From contig JACRAO010000015.1 in assembly GCA_016213345.1 (NCBI GenBank), positions 1 to 14,127 on the forward strand: DNA of 14,127 nt, given 5' to 3'. The position numbers and the translations under genes were made by a program. The first letter of the stretch is position 1. Every line of letters starts with the position of its first letter. The notes beneath the pieces were generated by a model. That model was not told where the DNA came from and did no database searches. It was given only the letters and a program-made list of their open reading frames with translations. Below, one piece after another: positions 7,243-13,134 of the stretch. Source of the stretch: Bdellovibrio sp. Its GTDB lineage: Bacteria > Bdellovibrionota > UBA1018.

Positions 7243-8382
7243 ATGATCGAAGTACAAGTAAAAGATTTATCTAGAGGAGGTGCTGGGGTATCTAAGGACC
7301 CAGGAGGCAAAGTTGTGTTCATACCTTATACCGTGCCTGGGGACGTGGTGAGTGTTGAAATTGTTCAAGAAAACAAGCATTATGCGCAGGGAGAGCTAAT
7401 AGAAATCCTAAAACCCTCACCAGATAGAGTGAGTCCTCCACCATGCCCAGTTTTTGGCAAGTGCGGTGGGTGCGAGTGGCAGCATGTTCCTTACTCCCTT
7501 CAGTGGGAGACGAAAGTAAAAGGAGTAATGCATGCTTTAAAGCGTGTTAACGTAGCTCTACCTCTTATTATCGAAGAGTTTCCTGCACAAAAAGTTTGGG
7601 AATATAGAAATCGCATACAGCTTAGGGGATTTAGAGATCAAATAGGTTTTTATGCCTCAAAAAGTCATGACCTTGTTTCTATTGATAAATGTTTCATTGC
7701 ACACCCACTGATTAATTTCAATTTATGCAAAATAAAAGCCGATGGCTCAAAGCTAGAAAAATTTTATAAGGTTGAGGTGACGGTTACGAATACACAACAG
7801 GAGGTTTTACAAACTATTTGGAACGCACCTCATGGGGCATTGGGGTTTAGGCAAATCAATTTTGAACAAAATGAAAAACTAAAACATTGGATCGCAGAAA
7901 ACTTAACACCAAATAACGTTAGGTCATTGAAACATAATGTGGTGCTTTATGATTTATATGGAGGAAATGGCAATTTGTCTTTAGATTTAATATCGAACTT
8001 TAAACAAATTTACTGTGTTGATACACACATACCCTCTGAAGAGGAAATAGAGACACTTTGTGTTTCTGGCAATTATCAGTTTTGTAAATCTAGTGTACTA
8101 TCTTGGTTAATAAGGCAAAGAAAAAAAAACATGCTTAGTGCACATGGAAGCGCCATATTGGACCCACCCAGGGAGGGTCTAGGCTCTGAATTTAGAGAAA
8201 TAGTTTTAGCTTTAGATGAGCTTAAAGTTAATGAGGTCATTATTGTTGGGTGTGATGTTGATGCTTTTGTAAGAGATATTTCGAAATTTATTAAAAGGGA
8301 TTGGAAATTAAAAAAAATCGCTATTTTTGATTTTTTTCCACAAACCCATCATGTCGAATCAGTCGCTTTGATGGAGAAATAA
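7243..8382 (+). CDS. 23S rRNA/tRNA (uracil-5-)-methyltransferase, RlmD/RlmCD/TrmA family
   Basis: Members methylate C5 of a specific uracil in rRNA or tRNA using S-adenosylmethionine. Residues 1-60 form a TRAM RNA-binding domain (RGGAGVSKDPGG, VPGDVVSVEI). Cys68, Cys74, Cys77 (in CPVFGKCGGC) and Cys150 are the expected 4Fe-4S ligands, which favours RlmD/RlmC-like over TrmA. The SAM domain shows FRQINFEQN (203-210), DLYGGNGNLSLDL (237-249) and DPPREGLGSE (307-316). The nucleophile should be Cys337 in VGCDVDAFVRDI, although the usual SCNP context has drifted to GCDV. The general base is Glu372 in HHVESVALM. At 379 residues it is on the short side. The exact target uridine cannot be told. ATG at 7243 lacks an obvious ribosome site. 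Transcribed divergently from lepA. Confidence 0.9.
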   Translation: MIEVQVKDLSRGGAGVSKDPGGKVVFIPYTVPGDVVSVEIVQENKHYAQGELIEILKPSPDRVSPPPCPVFGKCGGCEWQHVPYSLQWETKVKGVMHALKRVNVALPLIIEEFPAQKVWEYRNRIQLRGFRDQIGFYASKSHDLVSIDKCFIAHPLINFNLCKIKADGSKLEKFYKVEVTVTNTQQEVLQTIWNAPHGALGFRQINFEQNEKLKHWIAENLTPNNVRSLKHNVVLYDLYGGNGNLSLDLISNFKQIYCVDTHIPSEEEIETLCVSGNYQFCKSSVLSWLIRQRKKNMLSAHGSAILDPPREGLGSEFREIVLALDELKVNEVIIVGCDVDAFVRDISKFIKRDWKLKKIAIFDFFPQTHHVESVALMEK

Positions 8383-8384
8383 GA

Positions 8385-8414
8385 CTCTTACTTCGCCTGG
8401 CGAAGCGCCAAGAG
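8385..8414. terminator. GC-rich hairpin between convergent genes (possible bidirectional terminator)
   Basis: CTCTT (8385-8389) pairs with AAGAG (8410-8414). Inside it, CTTCGC (8391-8396) pairs with GCGAAG (8400-8405); alternatively GGCG (8399-8402) pairs with CGCC (8406-8409). It sits in the 62-base gap between the ends of the methyltransferase gene and the zinc-finger antitoxin gene, which converge here. Neither side has a strong T-run, so a terminator call is tentative; it could be a short palindromic repeat element. Confidence 0.35.
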
Positions 8415-8444
8415 AGATGAGGGAGGTTTTAGAAAAAGACTGGA

Positions 8445-8672
8445 TTATGCGGCTTTTTTCTGTTTATGTGTAGAATCACAACAGCGCTGATTGTCGATTT
8501 TGATTTCATTTTCTACATCCGTTAATTTTTCACCACAACTTTGACAAAAATAATATGTTATATTGGGAACTGTAAAATAGTGTTTATCCCTTTTACAATT
8601 TAAATTACCAATTATCTTTTTAATTTTTTTACTGTCACAAATAGGACAAATTGTGATTAATAATTTATTCAT
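8445..8672 (-). CDS. YgiT/MqsA-type zinc-finger antitoxin (short form)
   Basis: The product is 75 residues from the ATG at 8670-8672; a GTG two codons upstream is also in frame. The ATG is favoured because GGAG lies six bases before it. Two CxxC pairs (CPIC near the N-terminus and CQSCGEKL about 31 residues later) make the zinc-binding fold of YgiT-type/MqsA N-terminal domains. E. coli MqsA is about 131 residues with a C-terminal DNA-binding helix-turn-helix; that half is absent here, so this protein is unlikely to be an MqsA-like repressor. It overlaps the end of the upstream DUF4258 gene by eight bases. DUF4258 followed by a YgiT-type zinc finger is a recurrent toxin-antitoxin arrangement, with toxin first as in mqsRA. 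Toxicity and neutralisation are inferred from family and layout. Confidence 0.75.
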   Translation of the reverse strand: MNKLLITICPICDSKKIKKIIGNLNCKRDKHYFTVPNITYYFCQSCGEKLTDVENEIKIDNQRCCDSTHKQKKAA

Positions 8673-8979
8673 ACACACTCCATTTTGATGAGATCAAAAT
8701 ATAGAACTCTTCCGTATTGTTTATTTTACGAATAGCGCCTTTAGTGTAAATTAATTTTCCATCAAAAGTCGAACCAATAATAATGTAAAGTTTTTCCTTT
8801 TTCTTTTTTTTAAATTCACTTGTGGATAAAATAGTTTTATAAATAGATGGTGCGTTAATAATAGACTCAAAAATTTCTTCAATAGTAATTCCATTACTTT
8901 GTCGTTCTTCTCGAGCTTTTGAAGTAAATATAACCTTTCTAGAAATTACTAGGCGTTTAATTTTTACCAAGATATCCAT
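8665..8979 (-). CDS. DUF4258 protein, probable toxin of a toxin-antitoxin pair
   Basis: This 104-residue protein matches the DUF4258 pattern: an N-terminal strand and helix (VIFTSKAREERQSNGIT, about 16-32) with EEIFESI (34-40), then strands LYIIIGSTFDGKLIYTKGAI (about 64-83). DUF4258 proteins resemble the RelE/MqsR fold in size and often pair with small zinc-finger antitoxins, as here. A lysine run (FKKKKKEKL, 56-64) is unusual and basic, fitting RNA binding. The ATG at 8977-8979 has AGGA about ten bases upstream on the minus strand. The gene's promoter region (about 8980-9050) ends exactly where a pyrC relic begins, suggesting the module arrived at or created that breakpoint. Catalytic residues are not identified. 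Confidence 0.65.
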   Translation of the reverse strand: MDILVKIKRLVISRKVIFTSKAREERQSNGITIEEIFESIINAPSIYKTILSTSEFKKKKKEKLYIIIGSTFDGKLIYTKGAIRKINNTEEFYILISSKWSVYE

Positions 8980-9051
8980 AAATCTCTTTTCCTGTTTTGA
9001 ATTAGTTTCAATCTATCAAAAACATATCACAGTTGACAAGATGTTTTTCTA

Positions 9052-9183
9052 TGGACATTTAGCGAGGCACTTAATAGCTCAAAAAGCAAAAACTCCCCAT
9101 TTTTTGGTAGAACATTTCGTGGAAAAGTAAAAATGACAATTATGGGTGGACGTATTGTTTTTGAGGATGGGATAATAATTTAA
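9052..9183 (+). pseudogene. Decayed fragment of pyrC (last 43 codons plus stop)
   Basis: Read on the plus strand from TGG at 9052, this codes WTFSEALNSSKSKNSPFFGR and continues to a TAA at 9181-9183. It aligns without gaps to the C-terminus of the intact minus-strand pyrC (codons 390-432, positions 2473-2604). By hand I count 14 base differences over 132 (about 89% identity) and 8 amino-acid changes in 43 residues. Homology stops at or very near both ends: the frame has a stop at 9034-9036, no start codon lies between that stop and the relic, and the bases after the TAA do not match the pyrC downstream region. Eight replacement-type against two silent codon changes suggests decay without selection. 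It may be a local duplication or the remains of an acquired pyrC. Confidence 0.9.
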
Positions 9184-9255
9184 ACCAAATTATTATTAAC
9201 AAATATGTGAAGTTTTTAGATGAGTTAAGAACGAGTGAGCCTTGACCATTTATAG
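9184..9255. other. Short intergenic gap with no gene seen
   Basis: These 72 AT-rich bases separate the pyrC relic from the end of the ATPase gene. I see no coding frame, no homology to the region downstream of intact pyrC, and no convincing terminator for the ATPase gene. Confidence 0.5.
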
Positions 9256-10431
9256 TCATAACTCCAGTTCCTCTTGAAACAATTCTTTTAAGAGTTCTTG
9301 CCAGTGTAGACAAATTACAGAGCCTATTTTTAGATGATTCATGTCTTGAGAAACATAATAGACTCTTGCATTTTTAAAATCCATTGAAATTCTTGCCAAT
9401 TTATTTACTTCTCTTTCATCAACTCTTGTTGAAGATTTAATCTCAATTAAAATTACAGGAAATCCCGGCTTATCTAAAACAAGATCTACTTCTGAGCCTT
9501 CTTTGGTTGCAAAGTAAGATAAACGATAATCTGATCCAGTATATTCATTGAGACGATAGATTTCTAAAATAACCCAGTGTTCAAACGCATCTCCATATAA
9601 TGATGTACCTGAAACAATATTGCCTGACAATGTTCTAGAAAGAGCTCGAATAACACCAGGATCAAAAAAATAAAATTTTGGATGAGAGAGTTGACTCTTT
9701 CTAATAGATGGATGATAACTCTGCAGAAAAAAACCAATCCAAGTTTCTTCTAAAATCTGGAAATAAGAAAAAACTGTTTTATCATCTACTCCTACATCGT
9801 TTGAGATTTTTTTAAAATTCAGAATTTTTGCGTTACATTGTGCAGCTACTTCTAAAAAAAGGCGGAAAGGCTCAAGTTTTCTTACAAGTTGTTCAGATTG
9901 AACCTCTTCTTTTAAATAGGTCAGTGCATAAGTTTTCAAATATGCTGCTCTTTCTGCATTTGATCCTAAAGATTGTACTTTTGGCAAAGATCCCCAATTT
10001 AAAACAGAATTTAGCTCAAAGCTGTCTTTGAGCTCCTGTGTTGTCAAAGGATACAAATGATAAACAAAGGCTCGTCCGGCTAATAAATTAGCTGCCCCTC
10101 GTTTTAATTTTCTTGCACTGGATCCTGTAAGGATAAATTTTATTTTTTTCTTTTCTATCAGTCGATGAACAAGGTCCAATAGTTTAGGCACTCGTTGTAT
10201 TTCGTCAATAACAATCCAATCTGGCAATTGAGGTCCACAGGCGCCTACTTTGTCTTCTAAGTGTTTGGGGCTACGAATGTATTGGTCTTCTTCTTCTGGA
10301 TCCAATAAATCAATGTACCAAATATTTTGTTTCTGAAATTGGTTTTGAATCCATGTTGATTTCCCTGTCCCACGAGCTCCAAACAAGAAAAAACTGTTAG
10401 ATTTTAATGGATTAACTAGCCTTTGGAACAT
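9256..10431 (-). CDS. ATP-binding protein, AAA + DUF4143 (COG1373 type)
   Basis: The 391-residue protein is a typical COG1373 ATPase of unknown role, common in accessory regions and often grouped with defence or toxin-antitoxin genes. Walker A is GARGTGKST (18-26), Walker B IVIDEIQR (73-80), and an arginine-rich sensor/AAA region includes LTGSSARKLKRG (101-112). A winged-helix-like segment follows (about 205-235). The DUF4143 C-terminus has the nuclease-like triad pattern FEHWV (about 283-287), SEVDLVL (313-319) and IEIKSS (329-334), resembling a PD-(D/E)xK fold. Start ATG at 10429-10431 fits family N-termini (short lead, then KSNSFFLFGARGTGKS). GGAG is only one base from the ATG, too close for a normal ribosome site, so translation may be leaderless-like. 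Stands alone in its orientation unit beside the toxin-antitoxin module. Confidence 0.9.
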   Translation of the reverse strand: MFQRLVNPLKSNSFFLFGARGTGKSTWIQNQFQKQNIWYIDLLDPEEEDQYIRSPKHLEDKVGACGPQLPDWIVIDEIQRVPKLLDLVHRLIEKKKIKFILTGSSARKLKRGAANLLAGRAFVYHLYPLTTQELKDSFELNSVLNWGSLPKVQSLGSNAERAAYLKTYALTYLKEEVQSEQLVRKLEPFRLFLEVAAQCNAKILNFKKISNDVGVDDKTVFSYFQILEETWIGFFLQSYHPSIRKSQLSHPKFYFFDPGVIRALSRTLSGNIVSGTSLYGDAFEHWVILEIYRLNEYTGSDYRLSYFATKEGSEVDLVLDKPGFPVILIEIKSSTRVDEREVNKLARISMDFKNARVYYVSQDMNHLKIGSVICLHWQELLKELFQEELEL

Positions 10432-10462
10432 ACTCCGTAATAGTACACCTTTTTCGGAGTAT
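10430..10462 (-). promoter_or_regulatory. Inverted repeat ATACTCCG-N17-CGGAGTAT across the ATPase start
   Basis: ATACTCCG (10430-10437) and CGGAGTAT (10455-10462) are perfect 8-bp arms with a 17-base spacer; the proximal arm overlaps the ATPase start codon. On the minus strand the distal arm also makes a partial symmetry with GGTGTA (TACTCC-GAAAAA-GGTGTA). This looks like an operator for autoregulation or a hairpin hiding the start. Symmetry is seen; function is inferred. Confidence 0.5.
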
Positions 10463-10506
10463 AGTCTATTTAAAATTAATCTTAGGTTGTGGTGTAAGTT
10501 ATGTGT

Positions 10507-10542
10507 AAAAGTAAAACACCATAGTTTTGAAACTACCTGGTG
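10507..10542 (-). terminator. Probable intrinsic terminator of the glycosyltransferase/GATase/flippase operon
   Basis: Read on the minus strand, CACCA (10542-10538) and TAGTT pair with AACTA and TGGTG (10521-10517), with a two-base bulge (GG) and a four-base loop. The stem is followed by TTTTACTTTT (10516-10507). It starts 12 bases after the stop of the flippase-like gene and isolates the operon from the ATPase gene. Confidence 0.65.
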
Positions 10543-10554
10543 CTTTAATGCGAT

Positions 10555-11550
10555 TTATTTCTCAAAAGTAGGCTTGGGCTCATGTGCACGAAATTTGAGA
10601 TAAACAATGCCACCAATGGCACTAATAAAAAGTTGTGTGAGAACAAATAAACTAAAAATATCTGCTCCACGATTAGAATTTAAAAGGCTAAACAGTGCTG
10701 CAAAAGCAATATGTCCCGTCCCAATCCCTGCTGGCATTACCGGAATAGCTGTCACTAATAATCCAATAGGCACAATAATAAAAACCGTATAGCGCTCTAT
10801 ATGAAAATCTCCAAGAGCATATGCAAAAGACAAAAAAACCCAACAAACAGTTATATGAATTAATATGGAAAGTGCTATTACTTTAAAAACAGCAAATCTA
10901 TAAAAATGATAGTGCCTCAAACCCATATAAATCCTGGTCAGAGAACCTGCTCTGCTAAATTTACTTTCGAGGTATCGAAAAAACCTGAGCATTGGATCAT
11001 GATGTTCTTGTATTAAAAAAAGATAACCGTAAAATGCAATTACACAAAAAGTAGCTATGATTAAAAGTAACCGTACAGCACTCATTAGAGCAGTACCCTC
11101 AAGTGAAAAGTAATTGAGCCCAAGAGCAAAACCCGAAACCAACACTAAGGCCGATAGTCCTGATACTCGATCAAACAAAATGCTACCAAATGCTGGACTT
11201 CTTTTGCCGGGTACTTCGTGTGCAATGTAAAATGCCTTAACAAAATCGCCACTTACAGCTCCGGGAAGTGCAACGTTGAAAAACTGACCAATAAAATGCA
11301 GCTGAATAGTGCGTTTCCAGTGTAAACGAATATCTTGAGCGTAAAGAAGCCACTGCCAACGAATAATACCTAAAAAAGTCAGTAAAAAAAGCACGGCCAT
11401 TGCAGGAACACTTTTATCCCACTGTAAAAGAGCTTTTTTGGTCGCATCCAGCGAAAGAAATCCTTTTTTGCCTAAAAAATAAAATAACACAACAACAAAG
11501 GTGATTTTCAAAAACCATTTGATGTATTTTGAACTAAAAATTTTAGTCAT
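10555..11550 (-). CDS. Flippase-like / lysylphosphatidylglycerol synthase transmembrane family protein (UPF0104)
   Basis: The 331-residue product is an integral membrane protein with about eight hydrophobic spans (for example about 13-27, 48-62, 125-145, 160-180, 222-245, 253-285 and 300-320). The central motif FFNVALPGAVSGDFVKAFYIA, and GIGTGHIAF later, are characteristic of the PF03706/TIGR00374 family. This family includes the flippase half of MprF and many uncharacterised proteins next to glycosyltransferases; transport of a lipid-linked substrate across the inner membrane is a reasonable guess. The cytosolic aminoacyl-transferase domain of full MprF is absent. Its ATG overlaps the stop of the upstream amidotransferase by four bases (translational coupling). 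Last gene of the operon, followed by a hairpin with a T-tract. Confidence 0.82.
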   Translation of the reverse strand: MTKIFSSKYIKWFLKITFVVVLFYFLGKKGFLSLDATKKALLQWDKSVPAMAVLFLLTFLGIIRWQWLLYAQDIRLHWKRTIQLHFIGQFFNVALPGAVSGDFVKAFYIAHEVPGKRSPAFGSILFDRVSGLSALVLVSGFALGLNYFSLEGTALMSAVRLLLIIATFCVIAFYGYLFLIQEHHDPMLRFFRYLESKFSRAGSLTRIYMGLRHYHFYRFAVFKVIALSILIHITVCWVFLSFAYALGDFHIERYTVFIIVPIGLLVTAIPVMPAGIGTGHIAFAALFSLLNSNRGADIFSLFVLTQLFISAIGGIVYLKFRAHEPKPTFEK

Positions 11551-12230
11551 AATTTTAAAAAATTTCCAAAAATAGTTTCTCCAATTTTTGGATTATACAG
11601 ATTCTTTCCTTCAAGAGCGTTTAATAAAATCTTAGATTCTCCTTTTTTTTTTCTTTCTTCAAGTGTTTTTAATCCCTCTTCTAATTCCGTTTCTGGATGA
11701 AACTGAATCCCGAAGACAGGGACGCTTTTTAGCTGTAAAGCTTGAATCTTACATCCATCAGAAAAAGCAAGACATTTTGCCTCTGGTGGAAGCAAACACA
11801 CCTCGTCAAAGTGATGAGAAAAAACATGAAAACTTTTTGGTAGTCCGTCAAAAAGTAGAGAAGTTTCGATTATATGTATTTCAGCCCATCCAATTTCTGG
11901 AGTTAAGCTTCTTTTTACGCTGTTTTTTCCTAAAAGAGTTCGAGCTAAAATTTGATGACCATAGCACACACCTAAAAGTGGCTTTTTTTCGTTTAAGATT
12001 TTACGAGTTAGCTCTTCTAAATGCGAAATCCATGGTGCGTCATCTAAGGCTCGCGTTTTAGAGCCAGAAATAATAATTTTGTCGTAGCGTGTTAAATCTC
12101 GCGGCAAATCATCTTGTGGGGCTCTTCTCACAGTAACTGTTACATCAGGAGACTTCAAAACCAGGTCTTTCAACGCCTTAGCCCCCCAAAACTGGGGGAT
12201 AACGTTATTATCAATTATGAGAACTTGCAT
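11547..12230 (-). CDS. Class I glutamine amidotransferase (GuaA-type GATase domain protein)
   Basis: A stand-alone class I glutamine amidotransferase domain of 227 residues, which would hydrolyse glutamine and pass ammonia to a partner or act on a gamma-glutamyl substrate. The catalytic triad is visible: Cys89 in LLGVCYGHQILA, His178 and Glu180 in GIQFHPE. Other GATase features are IIISGS (52-57) and SHHFDEV (138-144). The acceptor or synthetase partner is not encoded alongside, so the reaction is unknown; the neighbours are a glycosyltransferase and a flippase-like membrane protein. It overlaps the glycosyltransferase gene by 20 bases and the membrane-protein gene by four, so all three are made from one transcript. 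Start ATG at 12228-12230 opens directly into the family's first strand (QVLIIDN). Confidence 0.88.
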   Translation of the reverse strand: MQVLIIDNNVIPQFWGAKALKDLVLKSPDVTVTVRRAPQDDLPRDLTRYDKIIISGSKTRALDDAPWISHLEELTRKILNEKKPLLGVCYGHQILARTLLGKNSVKRSLTPEIGWAEIHIIETSLLFDGLPKSFHVFSHHFDEVCLLPPEAKCLAFSDGCKIQALQLKSVPVFGIQFHPETELEEGLKTLEERKKKGESKILLNALEGKNLYNPKIGETIFGNFLKL

Positions 12231-13002
12231 TTCTTATTTTATCCTCCTGCATATAAGCATACTTTAAAAAAATACTATATGCAGCATTTGTGGCAATAAT
12301 AAATCCTGGCAAACCATCTAAAAAACCAAATTTCCAAAAATAGGCTTCAATAAATTTACCCAGAGGCTTAAAAATAAGATAAAAATAATTGGGGGGTGAC
12401 TTTTTCTTTTTAAGCTCTAATGCTCCTAGTTTTGCAAACCTAATATTTGTCTTTACCTGTTCTTCAATACTGTAAAATGAATAGTGTTCGATTGGGTTTT
12501 GCATTTGTACGGTTTTGCCTTTGACAATTAGGTCTTCATGAACTTCGGGCTCCGTCCATATAGCACTGTGTTTATTGACTAGTCTTATCTTGCAATCAGG
12601 ATACCACCCTCCAAATCTAATCCATTGACCTAAATAATAAGTTTTTCTAGGAAAACTGAAGCCTTTTATATCTGGTTGATTAATCAATGTGTTATTAAGA
12701 GCATATAGAATTTCTTTTTTAAGTTTGGACGAAATTACTTCGTCTGCATCAAGATTAAGCACCCAATCATGCATGGTCTTGGATTGGGCAAAGTTTTTTT
12801 GCTTTCCGTAACCGAACCATTCTTGTTGATATATTTTGGCTCCTAAAGTCTTGGCTATTTCTACAGTCTTATCCGTACTGCCGCAGTCAATTACGATTAG
12901 TTCAGAAGCCCAGCTCACACTTTCTAGACACCTAGATATATTTTTTTCTTCGTTATAGGTAATGACAGTAATGCTCAGGTTTGTGTAACTTGTATTGCAC
13001 AT
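12211..13002 (-). CDS. Glycosyltransferase family 2, LPS-core type (WaaE/LgtF-like)
   Basis: The 263-residue product is a GT-A fold family 2 glycosyltransferase. It shows ITVITYNEEKNISRCLESV (11-29), the nucleotide-sugar strand ELIVIDCGSTDKT (34-46), and a DxD-like metal site LDADE (84-88). The segment GYGKQKNFA and the later RKTYYLGQWIRFGGWYPD are typical of the WaaE/KdtX/LgtF group, which adds a beta-glucose to the inner-core heptose of lipopolysaccharide. A hydrophobic, aromatic C-terminus (about 205-255) suggests membrane association. The specific sugar and acceptor cannot be determined. No obvious ribosome site precedes the ATG at 13000-13002; no other in-frame Met occurs before the first strand. 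First gene of the operon and divergent from ugd. Confidence 0.88.
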   Translation of the reverse strand: MCNTSYTNLSITVITYNEEKNISRCLESVSWASELIVIDCGSTDKTVEIAKTLGAKIYQQEWFGYGKQKNFAQSKTMHDWVLNLDADEVISSKLKKEILYALNNTLINQPDIKGFSFPRKTYYLGQWIRFGGWYPDCKIRLVNKHSAIWTEPEVHEDLIVKGKTVQMQNPIEHYSFYSIEEQVKTNIRFAKLGALELKKKKSPPNYFYLIFKPLGKFIEAYFWKFGFLDGLPGFIIATNAAYSIFLKYAYMQEDKIRNASSHN

Positions 13003-13130
13003 AAATATTTTTTACTAGCATATAGCCATTTGTTTTGGGAGAATAAGTTCATGAAAATTCAAATAATACAAAGTCCACGAGCTGGAAGCGAGTGCACTTC
13101 TAATTGCAAGCGCAGCCTAGGAGGGCGAGC
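13003..13130. promoter_or_regulatory. Divergent intergenic region between the glycosyltransferase operon and ugd
   Basis: The left part (13003-13050) is AT-rich and must hold the promoters for both directions, although I cannot pick convincing -35/-10 pairs. From about 13078 to 13130 the composition changes to about 60% G+C (32 of 53 bases by my count), unlike the surroundings. That part contains the 8-bp palindrome AGTGCACT (13091-13098) and ends in the strong ugd ribosome site AGGAGGG. It also encodes a short upstream frame listed separately. Confidence 0.45.
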
Positions 13131-13134
13131 ATGA
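13051..13134 (+). CDS. Possible 27-residue upstream ORF overlapping the ugd start
   Basis: ATG at 13051 follows GGGAGA with good spacing and opens a frame of 27 codons (MKIQIIQSP... ending GGRA). Its TGA (13132-13134) overlaps the ugd ATG (13131-13133) as ATGA, the layout of translational coupling or a leader peptide. Its first bases (ATGAAAATT-N2-AATAAT) nearly repeat the first bases of ugd. It could equally be the original ugd 5' end displaced by an 80-base duplication or insertion. No family resemblance; the peptide has two Cys and many basic residues. Confidence 0.3.
   Translation: MKIQIIQSPRAGSECTSNCKRSLGGRA

Noticed and set aside
9033..9060. Perfect TTGACA hexamer on the plus strand before the pyrC relic, as a promoter
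   Set aside because: No -10-like hexamer at the right distance, and the downstream relic has no start codon.
11663..12061. 132-codon plus-strand frame opposite the glutamine amidotransferase gene
   Set aside because: It lies wholly within a gene with an intact catalytic triad, is in the antisense direction, has no ribosome site and no family-like composition.
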